From: Natronococcus pandeyae
GTDB lineage: Archaea > Halobacteriota > Halobacteria > Halobacteriales > Natrialbaceae
Direction: 5' to 3'
NCBI RefSeq assembly: GCF_008122205.1
Contig: NZ_PHNJ01000002.1
Span: forward strand, 558,001-622,000
Length of the DNA stretch: 64,000 bases
How positions within the stretch are numbered: position 1 is the first letter of the stretch; each line of letters starts with the position of its first letter. Shown here piece after piece: positions 19,566-27,848 of this stretch. The translations under genes and the position numbers were made by a program. The notes below the pieces were generated by a model that saw only the letters and a list, made by a program, of their open reading frames with translations, made no database searches and was not told where the DNA came from.

Positions 19566-20922
19566 CCAGCGCGCTCTCGCCGACCTTCTCGTGTCCCTCG
19601 ATGACTTCCTGGCCGTCCATGTACGGCTGGAGTGCCTCGGGAATCGTCACGGTGCCGTCCTCGTTCTGGTAGTACTCGAGGATCGCCACCATCACGCGGG
19701 GCAAGGCGAGTCCGGAGGCGTTCAGCGTGTGGAGGTACTCGGCCGACTCGTGGCGCTCGGGCCGGTAGCGCAGGCCGGCGCGACGGGCCTGGTAATCCTC
19801 GAAGTTCGAAGCCGAGGAGACCTCGAGCCACCGGCCGCCTTCGTCGGGGCCGTCCTCCATGTCGTCGGCTGGGGCCCAGACCTCGATGTCGTAGGTTTTC
19901 GCCGAAGCGAAAGTCAGGTCGCCGGTACAGAGCTCGAGGATGCGGTAGGGAAGGCCGAGCCGGCGCAGGACTTCCTCCGCCTCGTCGAGCAGGTTCTCGA
20001 GGCGGTCGTAGCTCTCTTCCGGTTCCACGAAGTTGACGAGTTCGACCTTGTTGAACTGGTGGACGCGGACGATGCCGCGGGTCTCGGTGCCGTGCTCGCC
20101 GGCTTCGCGACGGAAGTTCGGCGTGTACGCCTGGTGTTTGAGCGGCAGGTCGTCCTGCAGGAGGATCTCGTCGGCGTACATGTTGGTGACCGGCACCTCG
20201 GCGGTGGGACAGAGCCAGAGATCGTCGTCGTCGTACTCCTCGTTGCTCCCGCCGAGCCGGTATGCGTCGTCGGCGAACTTCGGAAGCTGCCCGGTACCGC
20301 GCATTGCCTCACTCTTGACGGGCACCGGCGGGAAGAGGTCGACGTAGTCCTGCTCGCGGTGGATATCCATCATGAACTGGATCAGCGCGTGCTCGAGTCG
20401 GGCGCCGTCTCCTTTGAGGAAGTAGAAGCCGGAGCCGGTCGTCTTCGCGCCGCGAGCCTCGTCGATGATGTCCAGCTCCTCGCCGAGATCGTAGTGGGGG
20501 GCGATCTCGTCGGCGTCGACGCGCAGCTCGTCGAACCCCCAGCGTCGATCCTCGACGTTGTGGCGTTCGTCGATTCCCAGCGGAACGCTCTCGTGGGGGA
20601 TCTGCGGGATCTCGAGCATCCGTTCTCGAAGCTCGTCGCCGAGTTCGGCGGCCTCGGCCTCGACCTCCTCGATTTCGGCTTTGAGTTCCTTCGAGCGCTC
20701 GATCGCCTCGTCTTTCTCCTCCTGTTTTCCCTCGGCGACCAGCTTTCCGATCCGTTCGGTGATCCGGTTGCGCTCGTGGCGCAGGTCGTCGCCGCGCGCT
20801 TTCAACTCCCGCCACCGTTCGTCGATGTCGATCACGTCGTCGAGATCCACGTCGGCACCTCGGTTCTCGAGGCCGTCGCGCACCTCCTCGGGATTCTCGC
20901 GCAGATACGTCCGATCGATCAT
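19546..20922 (-). CDS. serS: Seryl-tRNA synthetase
   Basis: This is a class II aminoacyl-tRNA synthetase (458 aa) charging tRNA-Ser. The start MIDRTYLRENPEEV was chosen because it is the conserved beginning; a methionine five residues earlier is the alternative. The N-terminal coiled-coil arm spans roughly residues 30-100. Motif 2 is in HQAYTPNFRREAGEHGTETRG and motif 3 in GLALPRVMVAILEYYQNEDG. This is the bacterial-type SerRS used by halophiles, not the atypical methanogen form. Confidence 0.97.
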   Translation of the reverse strand: MIDRTYLRENPEEVRDGLENRGADVDLDDVIDIDERWRELKARGDDLRHERNRITERIGKLVAEGKQEEKDEAIERSKELKAEIEEVEAEAAELGDELRERMLEIPQIPHESVPLGIDERHNVEDRRWGFDELRVDADEIAPHYDLGEELDIIDEARGAKTTGSGFYFLKGDGARLEHALIQFMMDIHREQDYVDLFPPVPVKSEAMRGTGQLPKFADDAYRLGGSNEEYDDDDLWLCPTAEVPVTNMYADEILLQDDLPLKHQAYTPNFRREAGEHGTETRGIVRVHQFNKVELVNFVEPEESYDRLENLLDEAEEVLRRLGLPYRILELCTGDLTFASAKTYDIEVWAPADDMEDGPDEGGRWLEVSSASNFEDYQARRAGLRYRPERHESAEYLHTLNASGLALPRVMVAILEYYQNEDGTVTIPEALQPYMDGQEVIEGHEKVGESALGAGERE

Positions 20923-21033
20923 TGTTCGTGCGTTCATTGCGGCCGTCCAAAACCGTATCGGAAGCCGCTGTTTCCCGGATCGGGGCGAACGGTGCGGGAA
21001 ACGTTTTTTTAACGTGGGTGGCTGGGTTACGAC

Positions 21034-22254
21034 ATGGACCCACTCGAGGACGAGGCATCGCCGGTGTCGATCGAGTACGAGCCCGTCAGCGTCAAGGACG
21101 TGCTGGTGGAGATGAAAGACACCGCCGAACTGCTGATCGATCTCTCCTACTCTGCAGTGTTGCACCGCAACGAGGACCTCGCGAAGGAGGTCCTTCGACT
21201 CGAACGTCAGATGGACGTTCTCGAGATGCGCGCCCGGATGGGGCTGCTGATGGCCTCCCGGAACCCGTCCGACGCGGAACAGCTCGCGCCGGTTCTGGGG
21301 ATCGTCGCCGCAACGGGGACAATCAGCGACGCTGCCGGCGACATCGCGAAAATCGTCTTAGAGGAGATGGGGCTCCCCGAGGCGATGCGTGCGGCGCTCC
21401 CCGAGGCCGCCGAGGTGCTCGTCCGCGGCGTCGTCGATCCGGACTCCCCCTACGCGGACCGGACGCTTCAGGACATCGACCTCGAGTCCGAGACGGGCGT
21501 CCGCGTAATCGCGCTCCGGCGTGGCGACGACTGGCTGCTCAACCCCGGCCCGACGACGACCGTCGCGTCCAACGACGTCGCACTCCTCCGCGGTCCGGAC
21601 TCCGCGATCGAGGACGTCTGCGAACTGTTGACCGGATCGGCCTACGAGACGCCCGAGGTCGATGCACCGGATATCGACGACCTGGAGCGGGCTGTGGACA
21701 CGATCATCCACATGAAGAACCTCTCGGAGCTGGCGATCGACCTGGCCTACAGCAGCGTGCTGTTCGACAGCGAGGGGCTCGCCGAGGAGGTCCGGAATCT
21801 GGAGGTCGAGGTCGACGCGATGCAGTCTCGCTTCGAGGCCTGGACGCTCCGGGCGGCCGCCGACGCGCCCGATCCGGTGATGCTGCGCGGACTGATCCGG
21901 CTGGGGACCAGCACGGAGGTCATCAGCGACGCCGCCGTCGACTTGAGCGAGGGTGTGCTCCGCCGTCTCGACGTCCACCCGGTCGTCCAGATGGCCGTCG
22001 AGGAGAGCGACGAGATCATCACCCGCGTCGAGGTCCAACCGGGAAGCGCCCTCGACGGCACCGAGATCAACACCGGCGTTCCCGACACCGAGTCGACGAT
22101 GTCGGTGATCGCCATCCGTCGGCCCGAGGAGGGATGGCTGCTGGTCGGCGACGCCGACGCCGAGATCCACGGTGGCGACGTGCTCATCTCGAAGGGGACC
22201 CGAACCGCTGCCGAAGCGTTCGACGAACTTTCTCAGGCGTCGACGGAACAGTGA
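21034..22254 (+). CDS. PhoU/RCK_C (TrkA-C) tandem regulator, ion-channel family
   Basis: This 406-residue soluble protein has two repeats of the same unit: a helical PhoU-like domain (about 20-115 and 222-315) followed by an RCK_C/TrkA_C domain (about 130-205 and 325-400). Signature stretches are VKDVLVEMKDTAELLIDLSY with VRVIALRRGDDWLLNPGP, and DTIIHMKNLSELAIDLAY with MSVIAIRRPEEGWLLVGD. It has no membrane part, so it probably regulates a transporter. The nearby mgtE genes are the obvious candidates. RCK_C domains often bind c-di-AMP, and a c-di-AMP synthase gene is 1.5 kb away, though binding here is untested. Confidence 0.85.
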   Translation: MDPLEDEASPVSIEYEPVSVKDVLVEMKDTAELLIDLSYSAVLHRNEDLAKEVLRLERQMDVLEMRARMGLLMASRNPSDAEQLAPVLGIVAATGTISDAAGDIAKIVLEEMGLPEAMRAALPEAAEVLVRGVVDPDSPYADRTLQDIDLESETGVRVIALRRGDDWLLNPGPTTTVASNDVALLRGPDSAIEDVCELLTGSAYETPEVDAPDIDDLERAVDTIIHMKNLSELAIDLAYSSVLFDSEGLAEEVRNLEVEVDAMQSRFEAWTLRAAADAPDPVMLRGLIRLGTSTEVISDAAVDLSEGVLRRLDVHPVVQMAVEESDEIITRVEVQPGSALDGTEINTGVPDTESTMSVIAIRRPEEGWLLVGDADAEIHGGDVLISKGTRTAAEAFDELSQASTEQ

Positions 22255-22285
22255 GTTAGACGTCCATCTTCAGGACCGTCCCGAG

Positions 22286-22426
22286 TCACCCGGCGTACTC
22301 GAGCAACAGCGTGACGAGTTCGAGGTAGAGGAGTGCGCCGAGGACGGCGACGATAGCAGCGAGCGCAAATCGAACGATCGTATAGCGCTGTTCTCGAAAT
22401 CGAAACGGCTGGACGACCCAGATCAT
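22286..22426 (-). CDS. Small membrane protein, 46 aa
   Basis: Starting at MIWVVQPFRFREQRYTIV, this short protein has one long hydrophobic helix (about residues 17-43) after a basic N-terminal segment, so it is probably a single-span inner-membrane protein. The frame is open further upstream, but that part is arginine-rich and does not look coding. The gene is convergent with the PhoU/RCK_C gene and on the same strand as the half-MgtE pair upstream. No family was recognised. Confidence 0.55.
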   Translation of the reverse strand: MIWVVQPFRFREQRYTIVRFALAAIVAVLGALLYLELVTLLLEYAG

Positions 22427-22742
22427 CGGTATGCTCGCCTCGCTCGTGGCGCGCCGTACCGGGAGGAGAGCCACCGGATTCTTTTGTAGCGGGTTGGTTC
22501 GACTGCCATGTACACGACAGCCACACCGTGACACTTGAAATTCAGTCAGACGCTCGACGGACGGTGAGCGGACGTCGTTCTCGCACGCCGGATTCGTTCA
22601 ACCGGGAAGCCGATCGTCGGATGGCCGTGACTCGAGCGTCGCCGAAGCCCCGGTCCAGTCGCGGTCGTCCCGTCGTTCCGTTTTCCCACGGCTGGACGGC
22701 GGTGGCGACCTCGACCTCGAACGATCGACAACTCGAGACGAA
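22427..22742. other. Intergenic region without recognised features
   Basis: These 316 bases lie between the half-MgtE gene ending at 22743 and the 46-residue membrane protein. No convincing gene, RNA or repeat was found. Confidence 0.4.
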
Positions 22743-23327
22743 TCAGAAGCCCAGCACCAGCGCCGAGACGCCGATGAAGATGACCATTCCGAAAACGTCG
22801 ACGACGTTCGTGACGATCGGAATCGTCGTGTCGTCGGGGTCGATCCCCAGCCGGTAGGAGCCGTAGGTGGCGGCGAAGCTGAAGACGACCGCGATGACTG
22901 CGACCGACATACCGCTGACGAGTGAGATGAACAGGAGTTCGCCGAGGGTGATCGCGGTGTTGAACAGGAGGACGCCGATCAGCCAGGCGCCGATTCCCAG
23001 CGCGGTGAAGATAGTCGCCGCGAGCGCGAGGATGGCCGCGACGTTCGCCCAGAGGACCCGATCGCGCGGGTCGAGTTCGGTCGTTCCGAGGTGGAAGCGC
23101 GTCGAGAGGCGTGAACTCAGGATCGCGCCGAGGTTCCCGCCCATGTCGACCATCGTGGGCACCATCACGGCAAGAATGGCGACCTCCTCGAGCATCTCCT
23201 CGGCGCTTTCGAGGGTGATCCCGGCCCAGAGGACGATGATCGAGAGGACGATCAACAGCGGGAACATGTTGCCGACGATCGTCTTCCAGTCCCACGTGCC
23301 GAGCGAGCCCTGCGTCGGGACGACCAT
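22743..23327 (-). CDS. Half-size MgtE-type transporter subunit
   Basis: This 194-residue protein is one MgtE membrane domain without the cytosolic N and CBS domains. It contains about five membrane helices, the MgtE signature VDMGGNLGAILSSRL, and DPDDTTIPIVTNVVDVFG, whose last aspartate corresponds to the pore Mg2+-binding residue of bacterial MgtE. Its start overlaps the stop of the upstream gene by one base, so the two half-MgtE proteins are made together and probably form a heterodimeric channel. The substrate may be Mg2+ or another divalent cation; without CBS domains gating must differ from classical MgtE. Confidence 0.85.
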   Translation of the reverse strand: MVVPTQGSLGTWDWKTIVGNMFPLLIVLSIIVLWAGITLESAEEMLEEVAILAVMVPTMVDMGGNLGAILSSRLSTRFHLGTTELDPRDRVLWANVAAILALAATIFTALGIGAWLIGVLLFNTAITLGELLFISLVSGMSVAVIAVVFSFAATYGSYRLGIDPDDTTIPIVTNVVDVFGMVIFIGVSALVLGF

Positions 23328-23896
23328 CAGATGAGCACCTCCACAAGCCCGACGGAGAACAGCATGAACAGCATCCCGAAGATGTCACCGAGGGTGGTGA
23401 CGATCGGCCCGACCAAGTTGTCGGGATCGTAGCCGTACTTGAAGCCGGCGAAGATCAGCGCCAGCAGCCCGAAGATGAGGACGACCGACGTGAGGACGCC
23501 GGCGATTAGCATGATGCCGACTAACTCGTAGAGGGCGGCGACCTCCCAGCCCAAGACGAGCAGCCCTAGCCACGTGATGACGCCGATCACGATCGAGATG
23601 CCGATCCCGTTGATGAACGACGCCAGGACTGCGTTGACGAGGCGTTCATCTCGCTCGAACTTCGGTTCGATCAGCCCCTGGTGGAGTCCACTCGAGATGC
23701 GCCCGCCGAGCGCGCCGTACACGTTGCCTCGAGTGGCCAGAAAGACCGGAATCATCACGAGCAGGCCGGGGAAGCGTTCGACACTCTCGATCATCTCCTC
23801 GAGCACCAGGCCGGCGAAGAGTCCGCCGCCGAGCGCGATGAGGAGAATGGGGAGTGCCTCGCGATAGATCGACCAGAACTCGTCCCGTACGCTCAT
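23327..23896 (-). CDS. Half-size MgtE-type transporter subunit (partner)
   Basis: This 189-residue integral membrane protein is the second half of an MgtE-like pair. The signature appears as FLATRGNVYGALGGRISSG in place of DMGGNxGxQ, and the pore motif as DPDNLVGPIVTTLGDIFG. It has five predicted helices and no soluble domain. It is the promoter-proximal gene and overlaps its partner by one base. The two sequences are clearly different from each other, which suggests an obligate two-chain channel. It is divergent from the CBS-MgtE gene across 230 bases. Confidence 0.85.
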   Translation of the reverse strand: MSVRDEFWSIYREALPILLIALGGGLFAGLVLEEMIESVERFPGLLVMIPVFLATRGNVYGALGGRISSGLHQGLIEPKFERDERLVNAVLASFINGIGISIVIGVITWLGLLVLGWEVAALYELVGIMLIAGVLTSVVLIFGLLALIFAGFKYGYDPDNLVGPIVTTLGDIFGMLFMLFSVGLVEVLI

Positions 23897-24127
23897 ACCA
23901 ATATCTTCCGCAGTTCACTGTTAAACCTACCGGGAAGTAATAGCAAGTCGTAAAAATTGACAACTTATCCGCGCGTCGAAACGGCCGATCGTGCTCGGCA
24001 CGAAAAACTGCGATACTGCGCCGCTCGTTCGTCCATCCGCGGCTGTGACTCTCTCCCGTGAGAATATATTTCAATAGTAGACCTAGTTCGGAACCACTTT
24101 TAGAGATCTCTAATATCACGCTTCCGT

Positions 24128-24295
24128 ATGCTGGATACCAACCACAGCAGTCAGTTCGACATCGACACGACGATCACCGACGCGGTCCGCGAGCGCGGTC
24201 GCACGCTCGAGGAACTGGTACTCGACCTGCTCGAGGGGGAGTTTGCAGGCGTCATTCGCTCGCACGTCCGGGGTGAAGTGTATGGGGGCTGCTAG
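24128..24295 (+). CDS. Possible 55-residue protein overlapping mgtE
   Basis: An ATG-initiated frame encodes MLDTNHSSQFDIDTTITDAV, then RERGRTLEELVLDLLEGEF and a short tail. It is acidic with a helical middle and has the amino-acid composition of a real haloarchaeal protein. It ends 14 bases inside the mgtE gene in another frame, which would allow translational coupling. It could also be a displaced N-terminal piece of MgtE separated by a frameshift, since this MgtE lacks its usual N domain. No family was recognised. Confidence 0.45.
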   Translation: MLDTNHSSQFDIDTTITDAVRERGRTLEELVLDLLEGEFAGVIRSHVRGEVYGGC

Positions 24296-25316
24296 GGACC
24301 TCGAGTTCCACGCGGACCGCGTCGGCGAGGTAACGGACGACGAGTTCGTCGCCGTCACCCAGGAGACGTTCGTCGGGCACGCGATCGACAAGTTCCGCGA
24401 CTTCGAGCCGCGGTCCGACGAAACGACCGTCTATTATCTGTACGTCACCGACAACTCGGGGCGACTCGTCGGCGTCATGTCCCTTCGGGAACTGCTCAAC
24501 GCACCCGAGGACGACGTCGTCGAGGACCACATGGTGACCGACCTCGTCACGATCGACGCGGATGCAGATCCGGAGTACGCCGCAGACGAAATCGCCGAGC
24601 GGGATTTCCCCGCACTGCCGGTTATCGACGACGACGGCGTCCTCGTCGGCGTCCTCAGGACAGAGGACATGATCGAGGTCGTCGAGGAGGAGGCCACCGA
24701 GGACATCCTGAAGAGCGCCGGCTTCTCGTTCGCAGACGTCGAGAGCTCCCGGAGTTCGGCGATCCTCGAGTCGTCCATTCCGCGGATCCTCCGGCTGCGA
24801 CTGCCGTGGCTCATCGTCGCGCTGGCGGGCGGCCTGATGGCTGGTGGCGTCATCGAGGCCTACGAGGACACGCTCGAGGCCGTCGTCGCGCTCGCCTTCT
24901 TCGTTCCGGTGATCATGGACATGGGTGGCAACGTCGGCACACAGGCCTCGACGATCTTCGTGCGCGGACTCGCGCTCGGCCACATCGACGACCGCAACGC
25001 GATGCGCCACTTCGCCCGCGAGGGGCTGATCGGCCTGCTGATCGGGCTCATCATCGGCGGCATCGGAGCCGGTGCAGCCTACGTCTGGCAGATCAACGAG
25101 CCGTACGCGTTCGAACTGGCGACGGTCGTCTTCGTCGGCCTCGTCTCGGTCTGCGTGGTCGCGTCGGTCGTCGGCTACGTCATCCCGTGGGTCATGAACA
25201 AGCTCGGATTCGACCCCGCGGCCGCCTCGGACCCGCTGATCACGACGGTCAAGGACGTCACCGCCCTCCTGATCTACTTCGGGCTGGCGGCGGTCCTGCT
25301 GGCCGAACTGCTCTGA
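24282..25316 (+). CDS. mgtE: MgtE Mg2+ channel with CBS domains
   Basis: This 344-residue protein has two CBS domains (about residues 8-150) and a five-helix MgtE membrane domain (about 165-344). CBS features are YYLYVTDNSGRLVGVMSLREL and FPALPVIDDDGVLVGVLRTED. Membrane signatures are MDMGGNVGTQASTIFVRGLALG and DPLITTVKDVTALLIYFG with the conserved pore aspartate. The usual MgtE_N superhelical domain of about 100 residues is missing, so Mg2+ sensing would rest on the CBS pair. ATG at 24282 was chosen; an earlier one at 24243 adds 13 unconvincing residues. Confidence 0.9.
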   Translation: MGAARDLEFHADRVGEVTDDEFVAVTQETFVGHAIDKFRDFEPRSDETTVYYLYVTDNSGRLVGVMSLRELLNAPEDDVVEDHMVTDLVTIDADADPEYAADEIAERDFPALPVIDDDGVLVGVLRTEDMIEVVEEEATEDILKSAGFSFADVESSRSSAILESSIPRILRLRLPWLIVALAGGLMAGGVIEAYEDTLEAVVALAFFVPVIMDMGGNVGTQASTIFVRGLALGHIDDRNAMRHFAREGLIGLLIGLIIGGIGAGAAYVWQINEPYAFELATVVFVGLVSVCVVASVVGYVIPWVMNKLGFDPAAASDPLITTVKDVTALLIYFGLAAVLLAELL

Positions 25317-25376
25317 GTGCGGTCCCTTTCCGTTTCTACAATTCTATTTTTGTAAGTGGCCGTCAATAACGGGAGT

Positions 25377-25817
25377 ATGAGCCAACACGTTCTCGTTCCC
25401 GTCGACGGCTCTCGGTCGTCTCGAGCGGCGCTCGAGTACGCCCGCGAACAGTTTTCCGACGCTCGACTGACGCTGCTGTACGTCGTCGACCCCATGACCG
25501 ATTACAGTCGACAGCGCGCTTATCCGGGCTACACCGCTGACGACGAGTACAAATCCGAACGCGAGAAAGGCGAGGACATCCTCGACTCGGTTCGAGAGAC
25601 CTTGCCGGACGACGTGCCGGTCGAGACCGTGCTCGAGGCGGGTCCACCGGCACGGGTGATCGTGCAGTACGCCGACGACCACGGCGTCGACGGGATCGTC
25701 CTCGGCAGTCACGGGCGCGAGGGTCCGATCAGATATCTCCTCGGGAGCGTCGCCGAAGACGTCGTTCGGCGGGCTGGGGTCCCGGTAACCGTCGTCCGCG
25801 GGCTCTCGGACGACTAA
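25377..25817 (+). CDS. Universal stress protein (UspA family)
   Basis: This 146-residue single-domain Usp begins MSQHVLVPVDGS. It has the nucleotide-binding loop GSHGREGPIRYLLGS near residues 110-124 and ends in the strand GVPVTVVRG. It is the ATP-binding type by motif. It lies after the CBS-MgtE gene by 60 bases on the same strand, and its 3' end overlaps the convergent crcB gene by 4 bases. A TATA-like CTATTTTTG precedes it. Confidence 0.93.
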   Translation: MSQHVLVPVDGSRSSRAALEYAREQFSDARLTLLYVVDPMTDYSRQRAYPGYTADDEYKSEREKGEDILDSVRETLPDDVPVETVLEAGPPARVIVQYADDHGVDGIVLGSHGREGPIRYLLGSVAEDVVRRAGVPVTVVRGLSDD

Positions 25818-26257
25818 AGGGGACCAACGGTCACGATCCCCCACGCGAGCCCGATCGCCGCGAGCGAGAGCGCGAGATTGCCGAAGGCGTTCGCGACGGC
25901 GGACAGCCGATCGCCGCGCTCGTAGAGCTGAACCGTCTCGACCGAGAACGACGAGAACGTCGTGAACGCGCCGCAGATGCCGATTCCCAGCAACTGGATC
26001 GTCGACTCGCTCGCTCCCGCGAAGATCGCCACGCCGAAGACGAAACTGCCGACGACGTTCACAATCAGCGTCGGCCACGGGTACTGGTCGCTCGAGAGCC
26101 GCCGATACACCTCGTGGCGGAGCACGGCGCCGATCGCACCCCCGGTGCCGACGATGTGGGCGGGTTCGGGATCGAACGTCACGTTTTCGGCGACCGGCTC
26201 GAACGCGAGCACGAGGGCGACGAGGACGGGCTCCGGTAGCGGCCCGAGACCCGTCAC
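25814..26257 (-). CDS. crcB2: Fluoride channel FluC/CrcB, second subunit
   Basis: This is a membrane protein of the Fluc family (147 aa) that exports fluoride passively as a dual-topology or paired channel. Diagnostic motifs are GGAIGAVLRHEVYR, LIVNVVGSFVFG with the pore asparagine, and GICGAFTTFSSFSVE with the Thr-Thr-Phe-Ser sodium-site motif and phenylalanine box. Its start overlaps the end of the upstream crcB gene by 4 bases (ATGA type), so the two are translated together. The N-terminal 30 residues form an extra, not strongly conserved extension. The pair is under the riboswitch upstream of the first gene. Confidence 0.93.
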   Translation of the reverse strand: MTGLGPLPEPVLVALVLAFEPVAENVTFDPEPAHIVGTGGAIGAVLRHEVYRRLSSDQYPWPTLIVNVVGSFVFGVAIFAGASESTIQLLGIGICGAFTTFSSFSVETVQLYERGDRLSAVANAFGNLALSLAAIGLAWGIVTVGPL

Positions 26258-26664
26258 GCCGTCTCACCCCCGGTCGTCGGGGTCCAGTCGCTGATTTTCC
26301 GGGCGAGTTCGCGGCTCGCGAGGACGCCGGCGAAGCCGAGCCCGTAGTTGGCGGCGACGATGGCGACGAGCAGAAGCGGTTCGGCCGCGAGCGCCGTCTG
26401 GATTGCGAACGTGCTGTAGGTCGTCAGCGAGGAGAGGAAGCCGGTCGTGAAGACGATCCTGGAACTGCGATCGACGACACCGGTGTACTCGGCCTCGTAG
26501 ACGATGAAACCGAGCACGAAGCTCCCGAGGACGTTCACGAGCAGTACCGCCGCGACGTCCGAGAGGAGTCCGAGGGCGAAAAACCGGAGGTTCGAGCCGG
26601 CGAAGCCGCCGATGCCGATCAGTGCGAGCGTCTCGAGTCGGACGAGTGGGTGGTCGTCGGTCAT
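26254..26664 (-). CDS. crcB1: Fluoride channel FluC/CrcB, first subunit
   Basis: This is the first of two adjacent Fluc genes (136 aa). Motifs are GGFAGSNLRFF, LLVNVLGSFVLG and TGFLSSLTTYSTFAIQ. Some sites diverge from copy 2, for instance TTYST for TTFSS, as expected when two homologous proteins form an antiparallel heterodimer. The ATG at 26664 was chosen because it follows directly on the riboswitch hairpin and starts the conserved region; the frame remains open upstream through the riboswitch itself. Confidence 0.93.
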   Translation of the reverse strand: MTDDHPLVRLETLALIGIGGFAGSNLRFFALGLLSDVAAVLLVNVLGSFVLGFIVYEAEYTGVVDRSSRIVFTTGFLSSLTTYSTFAIQTALAAEPLLLVAIVAANYGLGFAGVLASRELARKISDWTPTTGGETA

Positions 26665-26784
26665 GGCTGACAGGTCTGGGCAGGGACCGTCAGCCGGCCG
26701 CTTCCGGTCGTCCGCACGCGGACAGCGTCGGTTCGGAACCGAGAACGGGTCGCCGGCGGTTGCGTCAGGCGGGCCCCATCGCCT
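26665..26784 (-). promoter_or_regulatory. Fluoride riboswitch (crcB motif) with expression platform
   Basis: Read as RNA on the minus strand, AGGCGAUGGGGCCCGCCU (26784-26767) forms the P1/P2 element of the crcB motif. It closely matches the GGGCGAUGAGGCCCGCCC of the crystallised Thermotoga riboswitch. Downstream, CUGACGGUCCCUGC (26693-26680) matches CUGAUGGCCUCUAC. GGGGCC (26777-26772) can pair with GGUCCC (26688-26683) as the pseudoknot. The P3 arm between them is expanded and closed by GCCGGC/GCCGGC. The same GGCUGAC (26695-26689) can instead pair perfectly with GUCAGCC (26671-26665), which ends directly at the crcB ATG. This gives a mutually exclusive translational switch: fluoride-bound aptamer ON, hairpin at the start OFF. 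Confidence 0.85.
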
Positions 26785-26891
26785 GGATGGGGGGTGCTTC
26801 TCGAAGGCATCCAATGAGGATTGCGAAACCGGATACCGCTCCGGCACCCGGAAGGAAAAGACCCAAGTTTAGACTGTCTCTAAATCAGAGC

Positions 26892-27791
26892 ATGGTCGAC
26901 GAGGCGGGGCGGGGCGGGTTCACGCGGGCGTCGTGGGCGAACGTCCTCGGCAACGCCGTGAAGATCGTCGTCGAGGGAGCCGCCGGTCTGGCGTTCGGCA
27001 GCGTCGCGCTGCTGGCGGACGCGGCCCACTCGATCGCGGACCTCGTCGCGAGCATCGTCGTCCTCGTCTGGGGGCGCAGTTCGTTCGACGAACCCGACGA
27101 CACCCATCCACACGGCCACGACCGCATCGAACCCCTGACGGCGCTGTTCGTCGGGAGCGTCATCGCCCTGCTCGGATTGAACCTGCTGTACGAGTCGGCT
27201 CGGGGGATCGCTTACGGGGTCGACGTCGTCTTCAGCCCGCTCCTGCTCGGCGCGCTCGCCTTTGCGATCGTCGATATGTACCTCGTCTATCGGTACACCG
27301 AACTGATCAACGCCGATCTCGGCTCGACCGCGCTCGAGGCGCTCGCGACCGACTGTCTGAACGATATTTACACGTCCTTCGCGGCGGTCGTCGGGGTTAT
27401 CGGCGTCCTGCTCGGCCAGCCGATGCTCGATCCCATCGCTGGCGGGTTCGTCAGCTTGCTGGTCATCTACCAGGGCGTCGAGATCGGTCGCGAGAACGTC
27501 GACTACCTCATCGGGGCCTCACCGGGGTCGGCGAAGCGAGCGCGGATCAAAGACGTTCTTCGGGACCACCCCGAGGTCGAAGGCGTCCACGACCTGACCG
27601 TCTTCTACGACGGCACCGTCCTCGAGGTCGAGGTCCACGTCGAGGTCGACGGCGACATGCCGTTCCGCCAGGCCCACGACATCGAGTCGGAACTCGTCGA
27701 CAGCCTCCGCGGGCTCGAGGACGTCGGCGACGCGCACGTTCACCTCGATCCGTCGGGAATCGGCGAGTGGAAGGACCAGCGCGAACGGTAG
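26892..27791 (+). CDS. Cation diffusion facilitator family transporter
   Basis: This 299-residue CDF transporter exports a divalent metal in exchange for protons. It has six membrane helices in the first 200 residues and a C-terminal cytosolic metal-sensing domain of about 80 residues. Metal-site motifs are LLADAAHSIADL in helix 2 (HxxxD) and DCLNDIYTS in helix 5, where an aspartate replaces the first histidine of the zinc-type motif. That is more like manganese or iron CDFs, but specificity is not settled. The start MVDEAGRGGFTRASWANV was chosen at the conserved region. It is divergent from the fluoride-channel operon. Confidence 0.92.
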   Translation: MVDEAGRGGFTRASWANVLGNAVKIVVEGAAGLAFGSVALLADAAHSIADLVASIVVLVWGRSSFDEPDDTHPHGHDRIEPLTALFVGSVIALLGLNLLYESARGIAYGVDVVFSPLLLGALAFAIVDMYLVYRYTELINADLGSTALEALATDCLNDIYTSFAAVVGVIGVLLGQPMLDPIAGGFVSLLVIYQGVEIGRENVDYLIGASPGSAKRARIKDVLRDHPEVEGVHDLTVFYDGTVLEVEVHVEVDGDMPFRQAHDIESELVDSLRGLEDVGDAHVHLDPSGIGEWKDQRER

Positions 27792-27848
27792 CGGCTGGTC
27801 TCGGCGCGAGAGGGACGGGTCGCCGAGCAGGCCGGCCGATCCCGGGTT

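Noticed and set aside
20938-21165. Extended start of seryl-tRNA synthetase
   Set aside because: The upstream residues run through the divergent promoter and into the neighbouring gene, and the conserved SerRS N-terminus begins at MIDRTYL.
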